Origin: Lichenifustis flavocetrariae
GTDB lineage: Bacteria > Pseudomonadota > Alphaproteobacteria > Rhizobiales > Beijerinckiaceae
Length of the DNA stretch: 64,000 nucleotides
NCBI RefSeq assembly: GCF_026130545.1
Contig: NZ_JAMOIM010000003.1
Location: forward strand, 62,001-126,000
Direction: 5' to 3'
The position numbers and the translations under genes are program-made. Each line of letters opens with the position of its first letter. Position 1 is the first letter of the stretch. Below the pieces are notes generated by a model. The model was given only the letters and a program-made list of their open reading frames with translations, searched no databases and was not told where the DNA came from. This document shows, piece after piece, positions 25,690-35,499 of the stretch.

Positions 25690-28518
25690 CTAGGCGATCA
25701 CTCCATGGCAATGCTTGTATTTCTTGCCGGACCCGCAGGGGCAGAGTTCGTTGCGGCCCACCCGCCCCCAGCTTGCGGGGTTGTCGGGATCGCGGGCGAG
25801 CGTCTCGTTGTGCTGCTCCACCATGAGGGACCCGTCGAAGCCCGCAGTCGAAGCATACCCCCGGCCGGCGAGCCGCATCGTGGCATCCGCGACGGCCGCG
25901 TCGTCATCCCCGGTCAGCGGATCGGCATGGGAGGCGAACATCGGCGGCAATTGCTGGGACGGTGGCTCGTAGGCTACTTCGACCCGCATCGCCTGTGCGA
26001 CGGTCATTTCACGCAGGCGTACGATCAGGGCATTGAAGAGGTCGAAAGCTTCCGACTTATACTCGTTCAACGGGTCGCGCTGGGCCACGCCGCGCCAGCC
26101 GATGACTTGGCGCAGGTGATCGAGCACCACGATATGCTCGCGCCAGAGATGGTCGAGCACCTGCAGCACGATCTGCTTCTCGACATAGCGCATGAGGTCG
26201 GGCGAGTTCCGTTCGACGCGCGCCGTGTAAGCGTCGTCGGCGGCTTTCTGCAGGCGTTCGCGCATCTCCTCGTCGGCGATGCCCTCTTCCTTCGCCCAAT
26301 CCTCCACAGGCGGGTCGAGGTTGAGCGTTTCCTGGATGGCGGCCTTGAGACCGGCGATATCCCAAGCTTCCGGATAGGCGTCGTGGGGCACGTGGCGGGC
26401 GATGAGGTCGTCGACCACCCCGCTGCGCATTTCGCCGATGATCTCTTCGAGAGAGTCCTGGGCCATCATGTCTCGACGCTGCTCGAACACCACCTTGCGC
26501 TGGTCGTTCATCACGTTGTCGTATTTCAGCACGTTCTTGCGCATGTCGAAGTTGCGGGCTTCGACCTTCTGCTGCGCCTTCAACAGGGCCTTGTTGATCC
26601 AGGGGTGGATGATGGCCTCGTTTTCCTGAAGGCCCAGCCGCTTCAGCACCATGTCCATGCGCTCCGATCCGAAGATGCGCATGAGGTCGTCCTGCAAGGA
26701 CAGGAAGAACTTCGATCGGCCCGGATCGCCCTGGCGGCCTGAGCGGCCACGAAGCTGGTTGTCGATCCGGCGGCTTTCGTGCCGCTCGGTGCCGATAATG
26801 TAGAGCCCCCCCGCCGCGAGCGCTTTGGCCTTGAAATCGGCGATCTCGGCCCGGATCGCAGCCTCTCTGGCCTCGCGCTCGGGCCCCGGCTCCAGGCCGG
26901 AAGCTTCCTGCGACAGGCGCATTTCGAGGTTGCCACCGAGCTGGATGTCCGTGCCACGTCCCGCCATGTTGGTGGCGATCGTGATGGCGCCCGGCACGCC
27001 GGCCTCGGCCACGATATAGGCCTCCTGCTCGTGGAAGCGTGCGTTGAGGATCGCGAATAATTTCGACGGCTTGCCGGTGCGCGCCGCCTTGTAGAGCTTG
27101 TCGAGGGCCTGCGGCTTGGTGAAGTCGATGCGCGTGTAGCCCTGACTCGCCAGCAGATCGCCGAGCTGTTCCGACTTCTCGATCGACGTGGTGCCGACGA
27201 GCAGCGGCTGCATCTTGGCGTTGGCGTCTTCGATCTCGCGGCCAATCGCCAGCAGCTTCTCGCGGGCCGTGCGATAGACCTCGTCGTCCTCGTCGAGCCG
27301 CTTGACGTCCCGGTTCGTCGGGATCTCGACGACTTCGAGCTTGTAGATCTCGGCGAATTCGTCGGCCTCGGTCGCGGCCGTTCCGGTCATGCCGGCAAGC
27401 TTCTTGTAGAGCCTAAAATAGTTTTGGAAGGTGATCGAGGCGAGCGTCACGTTCTCGGGCTGGACCGTGACATGCTCCTTGGCTTCGAGCGCCTGATGCA
27501 GCCCTTCCGAATAGCGGCGGCCCGGCATCATGCGGCCGGAGAACTCATCGATGATCACAACTTCGTCGTTGCGGACGATGTAGTCCTTGTCGCGGTTGAA
27601 GAGCTTGTGAGCCTTCAGGCCCTGCTGCACGTGATGGACCAGGGTCGCGTTGCTCGACTCGTAGAGCGAGCCTTCGGTGAGGATGCCGGCATCGCGCAGC
27701 AGCTCCTCGATATGCTCGTTGCCGGCCTCGGTGAGGTTCGCGGTGCGCTGCTTCTCGTCGACCTCGTAATCCTCGGCCACCAGCCCGGGCAGGATCGCGT
27801 TGATGGAATTGTAGAGTTCGGATTTATCGTCCGACGGTCCCGAAATGATCAGCGGTGTGCGGGCTTCGTCGACCAGGATCGAGTCGACTTCGTCGACGAT
27901 CGCGAAAGCGTGGCCGCGCTGGACCATGCTGGCGAGATCATACTTCATGTTGTCGCGGAGATAGTCGAACCCGTATTCGTTGTTGGTGCCGTAGGTGATA
28001 TCGGCCGCATAGGCCTGCCGGCGCTGGTCGTCGTCGAGCCCATGCACGATGACACCGGTCGTCATCCCGAGGAACCGGTAGACACGGCCCATCCATTCGG
28101 CGTCGCGGCGTGCAAGATAATCGTTGACGGTCACGACATGCACGCCGTTTCCGGTCAGGGCGTTGAGGTAGACCGCGAGCGTGGCCACGAGCGTCTTGCC
28201 TTCGCCGGTCCGCATCTCGGCGATGCCGCCCTCGTTGAGCACCATGCCGCCGATCATCTGCACATCGAAATGCCGTTGGCCGAGAACGCGCTTGGCCGCT
28301 TCGCGCACTGTCGCGAAGGCTGGCACCAGGATGTCCTCGACCGTCTCGCCGGCCTGCAGTCGGGTCCGGAACGTTTCGGTGCGGGCTGCAAGCTCTGCGT
28401 CGCTCAGCGCCGCCATCTCGGGCTCCAGCGCCGTAATGGCGGCGACTTTCGGCGCGTAGCTTTTCAGCCGCCGATCGTTGGCACTGCCGAAAATCCGTTT
28501 GGCGAGTGAGCCGAGCAT
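25690..28518 (-). CDS. secA: preprotein translocase ATPase SecA
   Basis: A 942-residue motor ATPase that drives proteins through SecYEG. Visible are Walker [31 protein letters not shown], the preprotein cross-linking domain, helicase motif [13 protein letters not shown], and the C-terminal zinc/SecB-binding motif [14 protein letters not shown]. The frame is open to 28578, but ATG 28518 ([11 protein letters not shown]) is the standard SecA start. A strong sigma70-type promoter lies about 220 bp upstream. Confidence 0.97.
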   Translation of the reverse strand: MLGSLAKRIFGSANDRRLKSYAPKVAAITALEPEMAALSDAELAARTETFRTRLQAGETVEDILVPAFATVREAAKRVLGQRHFDVQMIGGMVLNEGGIAEMRTGEGKTLVATLAVYLNALTGNGVHVVTVNDYLARRDAEWMGRVYRFLGMTTGVIVHGLDDDQRRQAYAADITYGTNNEYGFDYLRDNMKYDLASMVQRGHAFAIVDEVDSILVDEARTPLIISGPSDDKSELYNSINAILPGLVAEDYEVDEKQRTANLTEAGNEHIEELLRDAGILTEGSLYESSNATLVHHVQQGLKAHKLFNRDKDYIVRNDEVVIIDEFSGRMMPGRRYSEGLHQALEAKEHVTVQPENVTLASITFQNYFRLYKKLAGMTGTAATEADEFAEIYKLEVVEIPTNRDVKRLDEDDEVYRTAREKLLAIGREIEDANAKMQPLLVGTTSIEKSEQLGDLLASQGYTRIDFTKPQALDKLYKAARTGKPSKLFAILNARFHEQEAYIVAEAGVPGAITIATNMAGRGTDIQLGGNLEMRLSQEASGLEPGPEREAREAAIRAEIADFKAKALAAGGLYIIGTERHESRRIDNQLRGRSGRQGDPGRSKFFLSLQDDLMRIFGSERMDMVLKRLGLQENEAIIHPWINKALLKAQQKVEARNFDMRKNVLKYDNVMNDQRKVVFEQRRDMMAQDSLEEIIGEMRSGVVDDLIARHVPHDAYPEAWDIAGLKAAIQETLNLDPPVEDWAKEEGIADEEMRERLQKAADDAYTARVERNSPDLMRYVEKQIVLQVLDHLWREHIVVLDHLRQVIGWRGVAQRDPLNEYKSEAFDLFNALIVRLREMTVAQAMRVEVAYEPPSQQLPPMFASHADPLTGDDDAAVADATMRLAGRGYASTAGFDGSLMVEQHNETLARDPDNPASWGRVGRNELCPCGSGKKYKHCHGVIA

Positions 28519-28737
28519 CGACACGAAACCTTTCTGGTTCGCCCAGCCACGGGGCTTGGCGAACAGCAAATACGACAAACGGCCCCGCCCGGCAGGGCCG
28601 CTCGAATGATCAAACCGCGCTCAGAAGACGATATCAAGGCCACGCCGATATGCGACGGCCCGGAGATCATCCCTGGATTACAACCGGGAAACCGAGCCGG
28701 TTTTGCGCGAGAAACCGGTGGCTAAAGACCGGAAAGA

Positions 28738-28766
28738 GAGATAAGAGCCGCCCCAATTCTTGTCAA
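28738..28766 (-). promoter_or_regulatory. sigma70-type promoter for secA and its leader
   Basis: Minus strand: TTGACA, 17-bp spacer, TATCTC. This is the clearest promoter in the window. Transcription would give a secA leader of about 210 nt. That leader (28519-28730) holds a CCGGTTT/AAACCGG hairpin near 28697-28718 and a GGCCC/GGGCC hairpin near 28582-28600. The other side of the 396-bp intergenic region (28767-28914) must hold the promoter of the divergent parvulin gene; none stands out. Confidence 0.7.
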
Positions 28767-28914
28767 TGCGAGGCATGGCAAGCGTTCTGGCGCGTGCGCC
28801 TCGTGAGAAGCGCCGTGGGGCGACGCCCACACGGACGGCGCCGCTTCTCCTGAGCGGCATCGAGCCGCCTTCTTCGTGCCGGATGTCCGGTGCGTCTCGA
28901 ATGGGTTTCGACGA

Positions 28915-29817
28915 ATGAACATCAACGGTCAGACGGTCATCCGCCTTCTTGCGGCGACGGCGTTCATCGGGCTCGCCGGCCTGTCTCCGGCCTTGGCCAA
29001 GGTGCTGGCCACGGTCAACGGCCAGGAGATCAGCGACGATGACGTCAAGGTCGCGCTCGAAGACCTCGGCCCGAACCTGCCCCAGCAGCTCAAGGGTCCG
29101 CAGCGCGACGCCTATGCGCTCGACTACCTGATCGACTTGAAGCTCGTGGCCGCCCAGGCCGCCAAGGACAAGCTTGGCGACACGCCCGATTTCGCCCGCA
29201 AGCTCGCCTATTATCACGACAAGACCCTGATGGAATCGATGCTCGGCAACGTGGCCAAAACGGCCGCGACCGATGACGCCGAGCACAAGGTCTATGACGA
29301 TGCCGCGAAGGCCAAGAAGCCCGAGCAGGAAATCCACGCCCGCCACATCCTGGTCCCCACCGAAGCCGAGGCCAAGGCCGCTCTCGACCGTATCAACAAG
29401 GGCGAGGACTTCGCCAAGGTGGCCGACGAGGTCTCGAAGGATCCGGGCTCGCAAGGTGGCGACCTCGGCTGGTTCACCAAGGACAAGATGGTGCCGGAAT
29501 TCGGCGAGGCGGCCTTCAAACTCGAACCTGGCCAGGTGTCGCAACCCGTGAAGTCGGAATTCGGCTGGCACATCATCAAGCTGGAAGGCAAGCGCGATAA
29601 GGCCTTCCCGTCCTTCGATCAGGTGAAGGACCAGGTGACCCGCTATGTGGTCCAAAAGGCGCAGAGCGATCTCATCATGAAGCTTCGCCAGGACGCCAAG
29701 ATCGAGCGGACGGAGGCGGCCCCTCCGGCGCCGACCGACGCGCCGGCCGGGGATGCGACGCCCGCACCCGCGGCTCCGGCTCCGGCTGCGGCCCCAGCGG
29801 ATGCACCAAAGCCCTAA
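28915..29817 (+). CDS. periplasmic parvulin-type peptidyl-prolyl isomerase (SurA/PrsA-like)
   Basis: A signal peptide ([21 protein letters not shown]) leads into a SurA-N-like helical region and one PpiC/rotamase domain: [37 protein letters not shown] and [14 protein letters not shown]. The tail is Pro/Ala-rich. It should assist folding of secreted and outer-membrane proteins, and the window encodes several OMPs. ATG 28915 gives a normal signal peptide; upstream in-frame starts do not. Divergent from secA, a logical functional pairing for export. Confidence 0.9.
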   Translation: MNINGQTVIRLLAATAFIGLAGLSPALAKVLATVNGQEISDDDVKVALEDLGPNLPQQLKGPQRDAYALDYLIDLKLVAAQAAKDKLGDTPDFARKLAYYHDKTLMESMLGNVAKTAATDDAEHKVYDDAAKAKKPEQEIHARHILVPTEAEAKAALDRINKGEDFAKVADEVSKDPGSQGGDLGWFTKDKMVPEFGEAAFKLEPGQVSQPVKSEFGWHIIKLEGKRDKAFPSFDQVKDQVTRYVVQKAQSDLIMKLRQDAKIERTEAAPPAPTDAPAGDATPAPAAPAPAAAPADAPKP

Positions 29818-29823
29818 TGTCAT

Positions 29824-29842
29824 GCCCGGCCTTGAGCCGGGC
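29824..29842 (+). terminator. GC-rich hairpin after the parvulin gene
   Basis: GCCCGGC-CTTGA-GCCGGGC is a perfect 7-bp stem 7 bp after the stop codon, in the sequence context TCATGCCCGGCCTTGAGC that is common between genes in Rhizobiales. No T tract follows; it could be a repeat remnant or a weak terminator before argJ. Confidence 0.5.
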
Positions 29843-29903
29843 ACCCAGTTTGAGCGCTGCAGCGGCCACGCCGTTCCGTTGGTATGACCTTAAGGATCTC
29901 ACG

Positions 29904-31151
29904 ATGGCCCCCGCGGTTCCCGTCTCTCCCCTCGCGCCCAAATCCATGCCTGACATGCCGGCGATCGATGGCGTGCGCTTTGCGAGCGGCGCCGCCGGGA
30001 TCAAGTACAAGGGCCGCACCGACGTGACCCTGGTGCTGTTCGACGAGGGCACGACAGTCGCGGGCGTGTTCACCACGTCGAAATGCCCGTCGGCCCCGGT
30101 CGACTGGTGCCGCGCGAACCTGGGCGCGGGGCGAGCCCGGGCGCTCGTCGTGAATTCCGGGAACGCCAATGCGTTCACGGGCCGCAAGGGCGTGACGGCC
30201 GTGGAACTCACCGCGAAGCTCACGAGCGAGGCCACGAGCGTTCCGGCCTCGGAGATCTTTCTCGCCTCGACGGGCGTGATTGGCGAGCCGCTTCCGGCGG
30301 AACGCTTCGGTTCGGTGCTCGGCGACCTGGTTCGCGCGGCCGATCCTGACGGCATCACTGAGGCCGCTCGCGCCATCATGACGACAGACACCTACCCCAA
30401 GGTCGCGACCGCGACGGTCGATCTCGGCGGCGTGCCCGTCACGATCAGCGGCATCGCCAAAGGCGCCGGCATGATCGCGCCCGACATGGCCACGATGCTG
30501 TCCTTCGTGTTCACAGACGCGCCGGTTGAGGCGTCCGCGCTCCAGACCCTCCTGTCGCGCGGGGTCAAGGGAAGCTTCAACGCCATCACGGTTGACAGCG
30601 ACACTTCGACCTCCGACACGCTGATGATCTTCGCGACAGGGGCCGCCGCGCGGCGCGGGGCGCCGGCCATCACCAATGCGCAAGATCCACGCCTCGCCGG
30701 CTTCGCTCAAGCCCTCGACCGGCTGCTGCTCGATCTCGCCCATCAGGTGGTCAAGGACGGCGAGGGCGCCCGCAAGTTCGTGGCCGTGACGGTGGAAGGC
30801 GCCGAGGACGATGTCGCCGCCAAGCGCATCGCTCTGTCGATCGCCAATTCGCCGCTGGTCAAAACCGCAGTGGCGGGCGAGGACGCCAACTGGGGGCGCG
30901 TCGTCATGGCGGTCGGCAAAGCGGGAGAGCGCGCCGAGCGCGACAGGCTCGCCATTCACTTCGGCGACACACGCGTCGCCGTGAACGGGGAGCGCGATCC
31001 GGACTACAGCGAAGCGGCAACGTCCGCCTACATGAAGAACGAGGCCATCACGATCCGGACCGAGCTCGGTCTCGGCCACGGCCGCGCAACCGTCTGGACC
31101 TGCGATCTCACCAAGGCCTATGTCGAGATCAACGGTGACTACCGCTCCTGA
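29904..31151 (+). CDS. argJ: bifunctional glutamate N-acetyltransferase/amino-acid acetyltransferase
   Basis: Ornithine acetyltransferase of arginine biosynthesis: it recycles the acetyl group from N-acetylornithine to glutamate. A 415-residue precursor is expected to self-cleave before Thr197 in [15 protein letters not shown] into two subunits. Other hallmarks are [29 protein letters not shown] and [16 protein letters not shown] 29904 has TAAGGA upstream; the frame is open to 29817 but without a good start. It is followed 31 bp later by the cyclase gene, so read-through is possible. Confidence 0.95.
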   Translation: MAPAVPVSPLAPKSMPDMPAIDGVRFASGAAGIKYKGRTDVTLVLFDEGTTVAGVFTTSKCPSAPVDWCRANLGAGRARALVVNSGNANAFTGRKGVTAVELTAKLTSEATSVPASEIFLASTGVIGEPLPAERFGSVLGDLVRAADPDGITEAARAIMTTDTYPKVATATVDLGGVPVTISGIAKGAGMIAPDMATMLSFVFTDAPVEASALQTLLSRGVKGSFNAITVDSDTSTSDTLMIFATGAAARRGAPAITNAQDPRLAGFAQALDRLLLDLAHQVVKDGEGARKFVAVTVEGAEDDVAAKRIALSIANSPLVKTAVAGEDANWGRVVMAVGKAGERAERDRLAIHFGDTRVAVNGERDPDYSEAATSAYMKNEAITIRTELGLGHGRATVWTCDLTKAYVEINGDYRS

Positions 31152-31182
31152 TGATCCCCCTATCGCCTGCTGAAGACCGGCG

Positions 31183-32292
31183 ATGTATGTCTATGGGTCA
31201 ATGGCGATCCAGCGCATCTTCCGGACCATCCCCCTGCTTGCGACCGTCGCGGCGATCGGCGCCGCCGCGGGCCTCCTTTACGCGGAACTGACCGGCGGCA
31301 GATCGCTTCTCGCGGGCATGATCTACGGCGCCGTCATCGCCGTGACGGTCTTGACGGTGGAACGGGGGCTCGTGTTCCGCAGCGCGCAACAGCGCATGCG
31401 GCAATGGCCGACCTTCATCTACGTTCCGGCCATGGAAGTCATTTCGGTGGTTTTGGCTCTCATCGGATTCGCGATCGGAGGCGCCATCAGTTGGACCGCC
31501 GGGCTTGTCACCGGCTCGCTCATCGAGGCTACGGTTCCAACGCTTCAGGCTTTGATCTATTCCCTGCTGATCGCCGCCGTTCTGGTGTCCTTCACGCGCA
31601 TGCGCGACCTTCTGGGTCACGAGGTGTTCAAGAGCCTTTTGCTCGGGCGCTATCACAAGCCCGTGGAGGAACGCCGGATCTTCCTGTTCCTGGACGTCGT
31701 CGGCTCGACGGCGTTCGCACGCCGCTATGGGGACCTGCGGGCCCAGAACTATCTCGCGGCCGTGTTCGCGGCGATCGCCGAACCGGTGCGGCAGCATGGG
31801 GGTGCGATCGACGATTACATCGGCGACATGGCCATGATCACATGGCCGGAACCGCAAGGGATCGAACAAGGTCGCTGCATCGCCTGCGTGTTTGCCATCC
31901 TGTCGACCTTCGAGGCCAATCGAACCGCCTGGTTGACCCGATTCGGACAGGTTCCAGAGTTTCATGCGGCGCTCCATGGCGGCAACATCGTCACGGCCGA
32001 GATCGGTATCGACAGGCATAAGATCAGCTATTTCGGCGATGTCGTGAATACGACGGCCCGCATCGAAGCTCTCTGCCGGCCACTTGGTGCATCCGTGCTC
32101 GTATCGGCCGAGCTCCTGGCCCGCATCCCTGCGCTGCCGACCGGCATCCGCGCCTTCCCAAAAGGGGAACATCTCCTGAAAGGTCTCGATCACGCCATCG
32201 GGATCGTCAGCCTCAAGCCCAACCCGGCAACAGATCGACGTTCGGTTTTGCCGCCCGTGCGTGAAGCCGAGCCGGCCTTGGTGCCCGATTAG
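31183..32292 (+). CDS. membrane-anchored class III adenylate/guanylate cyclase
   Basis: A 369-residue protein with four to five predicted membrane helices in the first 130 residues, then a class III cyclase domain. The two metal-binding aspartates are in FLFLDVVGSTAFARR and DDYIGDMAMI. VVNTTARIEAL supplies the transition-state Asn and Arg. The key substrate-selecting positions are not clear by eye, so cAMP versus cGMP is open, but adenylate cyclase is most usual. The start may be ATG 31183 or ATG 31201; neither has a strong RBS. No cAMP receptor is encoded nearby. Confidence 0.88.
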   Translation: MYVYGSMAIQRIFRTIPLLATVAAIGAAAGLLYAELTGGRSLLAGMIYGAVIAVTVLTVERGLVFRSAQQRMRQWPTFIYVPAMEVISVVLALIGFAIGGAISWTAGLVTGSLIEATVPTLQALIYSLLIAAVLVSFTRMRDLLGHEVFKSLLLGRYHKPVEERRIFLFLDVVGSTAFARRYGDLRAQNYLAAVFAAIAEPVRQHGGAIDDYIGDMAMITWPEPQGIEQGRCIACVFAILSTFEANRTAWLTRFGQVPEFHAALHGGNIVTAEIGIDRHKISYFGDVVNTTARIEALCRPLGASVLVSAELLARIPALPTGIRAFPKGEHLLKGLDHAIGIVSLKPNPATDRRSVLPPVREAEPALVPD

Positions 32293-32431
32293 CGTCCTTT
32301 TGGCCTCCAATCTGCGCCCTAAAAGCCACATGGTGGCCTCTCTGTTTCCAGATTTGGGGAAAGAGCTTCGGCCATGCCGGGTGTTCGATGTAGTTTCATC
32401 GCTAGCGCGTAATTGCGGATCAGGACTGCGT

Positions 32432-33766
32432 ATGAAATCGCTCAAAAAACTCGGTGCAGCAGCGTTCGTCAGCGCAGCATCGTTTTCCGCGGCTCTCGCC
32501 GCTGACCTTCCCAGCCGTGTCGCTCCCCCGCCGCTGCCGCCGCTGCCCACGATCGCGGGATGGGACGGCATCTACGTCGGCTCGACCTACGGCTATGGCT
32601 TTACGAACTTCAAGACCAGCCAAGCAAGTTCGCGAAGCAAGAGCGAGAGTGGCCAGACCGGTGGCGCACTCATCGGCTACAACTTCCAGAGCGGTCACTT
32701 CGTCTACGGTGCAGAAGCGGGGATCGACCTGAACGTCATCCGGGGCAACGTGCCAGGACAGGTCGGACTGAATTCCAGCCGGCTGGATACGATGGATGAC
32801 ATCAGGTTCCGCGGACGTATCGGCTACGAGTTCGGCTGGTTTATGCCGTTCGTCGCCGGTGGCGCGGTGATCAATGAGACCTACCAGTCGACTCCGAATC
32901 CGGCCAATTACTTTGGACAAGACAAGCGGACTGTCGGCTGGACTGCCGGTGCCGGCGTCGATTTCAAAATCGATCCGCACCAAATCATCGGCTTCCTTCC
33001 ACAGTCGCTCTTCGGACCAGTCATCGTTCGTCTCGAATATTTGCACGACAGCCTGCCGCGAGAGACCTTCACGCTGGGTGGCGGCGGACCTGGTGTTCAG
33101 ACGTTCAGGACTGAATCGTCAAGCAACATCGGCCGGGTCGCACTCATCTATCGTTTTGGCGACAACCCGCGGCGTCCCTATGCGGATACGCTCGGCAACG
33201 TGAACTGGGGCGGTGGTTACGGCGGTATCTTCGGCGGCTACGATTCGTTAAGCACGAAGAGCCGTCTGACGGGCTTTGGCAACACGAAGGAAAGCGCAGA
33301 CGGCGGGTTTGGCGGCATCTACGCAGGCTCGAACTTCATGTTCTTCAACAACCGGCTCATGCTCGGTGTCGACGGCAGCACATCGGTCGCCGACGCGACC
33401 GGAACTGGAACTCTCGCAGGAACAGGCGACCGGACAAGCATCCGGGAGTTCGTGAAAGCGGATCTTCGTGGCCGTATCGGTTACGCCTTCGGCAGCTTCC
33501 TCCCCTTCGCGGCGGCGGGTATCGACTTCACACGCAACGAGCAGCGCGATCTCGTCACGGGATCGCAAGTTGGTCGGGTTCCCGTGGACAATTTCACCTT
33601 CGGTGGTGGTGTGGATTATCGCGTGTCCGAGCGGGTTTCGGTTCGCGCCGAATATCTTCGGGACGAGAGCATCAACCGCTCCACCATTCGGCTCAACGGC
33701 GGAAACGTGAAGCAGGATTACAGCTCCGACGCGTTCCGCTTCGGCGCCGCATATCACTTCGAATGA
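32432..33766 (+). CDS. double-barrel Omp25-like outer membrane protein
   Basis: A signal peptide (KKLGAAAFVSAASFSAALA) then AADLPSRVAPPPLPP, as in the two omp paralogues. Residues about 40-250 form one complete Omp25-type barrel (from WDGIYVGSTYGYGF to IGRVALIYRFGDN). After a Gly-rich linker (NWGGGYGGIFGGYDS) a second barrel of similar length follows (FGGIYAGSNFMFFNN to FRFGAAYHFE), again with the terminal aromatic. Total 444 residues, about twice the family norm of 200-280. ATG 32432 is the first start with a signal peptide; the frame is open to 32261. It is convergent with thpR and separated from it by a strong hairpin. Confidence 0.85.
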   Translation: MKSLKKLGAAAFVSAASFSAALAADLPSRVAPPPLPPLPTIAGWDGIYVGSTYGYGFTNFKTSQASSRSKSESGQTGGALIGYNFQSGHFVYGAEAGIDLNVIRGNVPGQVGLNSSRLDTMDDIRFRGRIGYEFGWFMPFVAGGAVINETYQSTPNPANYFGQDKRTVGWTAGAGVDFKIDPHQIIGFLPQSLFGPVIVRLEYLHDSLPRETFTLGGGGPGVQTFRTESSSNIGRVALIYRFGDNPRRPYADTLGNVNWGGGYGGIFGGYDSLSTKSRLTGFGNTKESADGGFGGIYAGSNFMFFNNRLMLGVDGSTSVADATGTGTLAGTGDRTSIREFVKADLRGRIGYAFGSFLPFAAAGIDFTRNEQRDLVTGSQVGRVPVDNFTFGGGVDYRVSERVSVRAEYLRDESINRSTIRLNGGNVKQDYSSDAFRFGAAYHFE

Positions 33767-33819
33767 GGGACAACCGCGGGGAATTAGCTCTCCGCGTCGA
33801 GTGCCGCGATATCGGTCGG

Positions 33820-33849
33820 AAGAGGTCTATCCGAAAGGATAGACCTCTT
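33820..33849. terminator. strong bidirectional hairpin, 13-bp stem with GAAA loop
   Basis: AAGAGGTCTATCC-GAAA-GGATAGACCTCTT is a perfect inverted repeat closed by a stable GNRA tetraloop. It follows the double-barrel omp gene and overlaps the last codons of thpR (ends at 33827). On the plus strand it continues CCGTTATG, so no T tract; stability alone would make it an effective 3' end or pause site. Confidence 0.7.
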
Positions 33850-34357
33850 CCGTTATGTAAGGGCCGCCGCCAACCGAATCGCGCGACGAGAACAGCACGA
33901 AGCGGTCGGCCGTGAAGCGGCGGGTCAGGAACCCGCGATAGCTGAGGTAATCCGCGACCGCGATGCCGGGCGCACCCCGCAGGCGGGCCAATGTGACATG
34001 CGGGGTGAATTTGCGCGGTTCGGGCGGGATGCCCAAGCGTCGAATCAGGCGCTCCTGCTCGGCCTGCAATTCGACCAGCGGGCCGCTGGGCTGAACCTTG
34101 GCGACGATCGCCCTTGGCTTATCGCCGCCAAAAAAGCTCAAGCCCTCAAGCGTAACCGTGAAAGGCTGACGACGGATATCGTCGAGCAAAGTCGCCACCT
34201 CCCGGGCTGTCGGCATGTCGATGTCGCCGATGAACCGCAGGGTGATGTGGTAATTGTCGGTATCGATCCAGCGGGCGCCTGAAAGGCCGCCTCGCATCAT
34301 CGCCAGTTCTCCGGCGAGATCAGGGGGGATCTCGAGCCCCGTGAAGAGACGCGGCAT
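33827..34357 (-). CDS. thpR: RNA 2',3'-cyclic phosphodiesterase (LigT/ThpR)
   Basis: A 176-residue 2H phosphoesterase. Both HxT motifs are present: NYHITLRFIG and TPHVTLARLRG. These enzymes open 2',3'-cyclic phosphates and can ligate tRNA halves in vitro; the cellular role is unclear. ATG 34357 is preferred (AGG 6 nt upstream) over GTG two codons earlier. The last codons form half of a strong hairpin with the 3' region of the convergent omp gene. Confidence 0.9.
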   Translation of the reverse strand: MPRLFTGLEIPPDLAGELAMMRGGLSGARWIDTDNYHITLRFIGDIDMPTAREVATLLDDIRRQPFTVTLEGLSFFGGDKPRAIVAKVQPSGPLVELQAEQERLIRRLGIPPEPRKFTPHVTLARLRGAPGIAVADYLSYRGFLTRRFTADRFVLFSSRDSVGGGPYITEEVYPFG

Positions 34358-34455
34358 GGGCACCTGCGATTCAAAGCGAGCCGGTAAGATACTTTACCGT
34401 GTCCCGCCCGATCTTTGCAGTCTTTCCTTACGCAAACATGGCTGATCCCCAGCCT

Positions 34456-35499
34456 TCATGTCTGCGGGCTCGTATAGGTGTGGGCGGTGCCGTGCCGGTC
34501 GCACACGGACCAGGTGTCCCCATCCCGCCGGACCGCGTCGCTTTCGGCCAGCACAGCTTTGCCGTGCCCGTCCGGGATATCCAAGACGTAGCTGGGCTGG
34601 CACAGGCCGGACACATGTCCGCGCAGGCCGCGGACAAGACGACGGCCGGCCTCGATCGTCGTCCGAAAGTGCGACGTGCCGGGCGCAAGATCGCCGTGGT
34701 GCAGGTAATAGGGTTTGATTCGCGTCTCCACGAAAGCGCGCATCAGGGCTTCCAAGGTCCCTGGCTCGTCGTTGACGCCGCGGAGCAGCACGGTCTGGCT
34801 CACCATGGGGATGCCGGCATCGATCAGTCGGGCGCAGGCGGCGCGAGCATCCGCCGACAGCTCGCGGGGATGGTTGGCGTGAACGGCCACGAACACGGCC
34901 TTCCTGGCGGCCTGCAAAGCGGCCACGAGGTCGGGGCCGACCCGGTCAGGCTCAACCACGGGCACACGGGTATGCAGACGCACGACTTTAACGTGATCGA
35001 TGGCAGCGAGACCCCGCATCACACTCTCAAGGCGGCGTGGCGACAAGATCAACGGATCGCCGCCTGTCAGGATGACTTCCCAAATCGCAGGCGTCTTCGC
35101 GATGTAGTCGAGCGCTCCGTCGATCTCGTCGTCCTTCAACATACCATTCTGGCCTGGACCCACCACCTCGCGCCGAAAGCAAAACCGGCAATAGACCGGG
35201 CAGATGTGGAGCAGCTTGAGCAACGCGCGGTCGGGGTAGCGGTGCACGATGCCCGGCACAGGGCTATGGGCCTCGTCGCCGATCGGATCGATGCGTTCGT
35301 CGGGTGTGCCCACAAGTTCATCGGCGGTGAGCACGAACTGCCGCGCGATCGGATCGGCCGCGTCGCCGGGGTCGATCAGGTTGACGACGGTGGGCGTCAG
35401 TGCGACCGCGTACCGAGCCGCCACGCGCTCCAGATCCGGCAGGGCCTCGGCGGACACGAGCCCGGCATCGGCCAAAGCCGCCGCGCTGCGCAACGTCAC
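34456..35499 (-). CDS. epmB: EF-P beta-lysylation protein EpmB (lysine 2,3-aminomutase-like)
   Basis: Radical-SAM enzyme that converts L-alpha-lysine to R-beta-lysine for EF-P modification. The cluster motif is CPVYCRFCFRRE (CxxxCxxC), followed by EVILTGGDPLILSPRRL and VDVL-type PLP regions (VPVVEPDRVGPDL). The start is GTG 35499: its GTGA overlaps the epmA stop and GGAG lies 7 nt upstream. An open frame to 35535 would overlap epmA by 40 bp. Shorter C-terminus than clostridial KamA, as usual for EpmB. Works with EpmA and EF-P encoded alongside. Confidence 0.92.
   Translation of the reverse strand: MTLRSAAALADAGLVSAEALPDLERVAARYAVALTPTVVNLIDPGDAADPIARQFVLTADELVGTPDERIDPIGDEAHSPVPGIVHRYPDRALLKLLHICPVYCRFCFRREVVGPGQNGMLKDDEIDGALDYIAKTPAIWEVILTGGDPLILSPRRLESVMRGLAAIDHVKVVRLHTRVPVVEPDRVGPDLVAALQAARKAVFVAVHANHPRELSADARAACARLIDAGIPMVSQTVLLRGVNDEPGTLEALMRAFVETRIKPYYLHHGDLAPGTSHFRTTIEAGRRLVRGLRGHVSGLCQPSYVLDIPDGHGKAVLAESDAVRRDGDTWSVCDRHGTAHTYTSPQT

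Noticed and set aside
29820-31079. 419-codon minus-strand frame opposite argJ
   Set aside because: Shadow of argJ, which has complete family motifs and an RBS.
31198-32571. 457-codon minus-strand frame opposite the cyclase
   Set aside because: No motif, shadow composition, and it runs into the omp gene promoter region.
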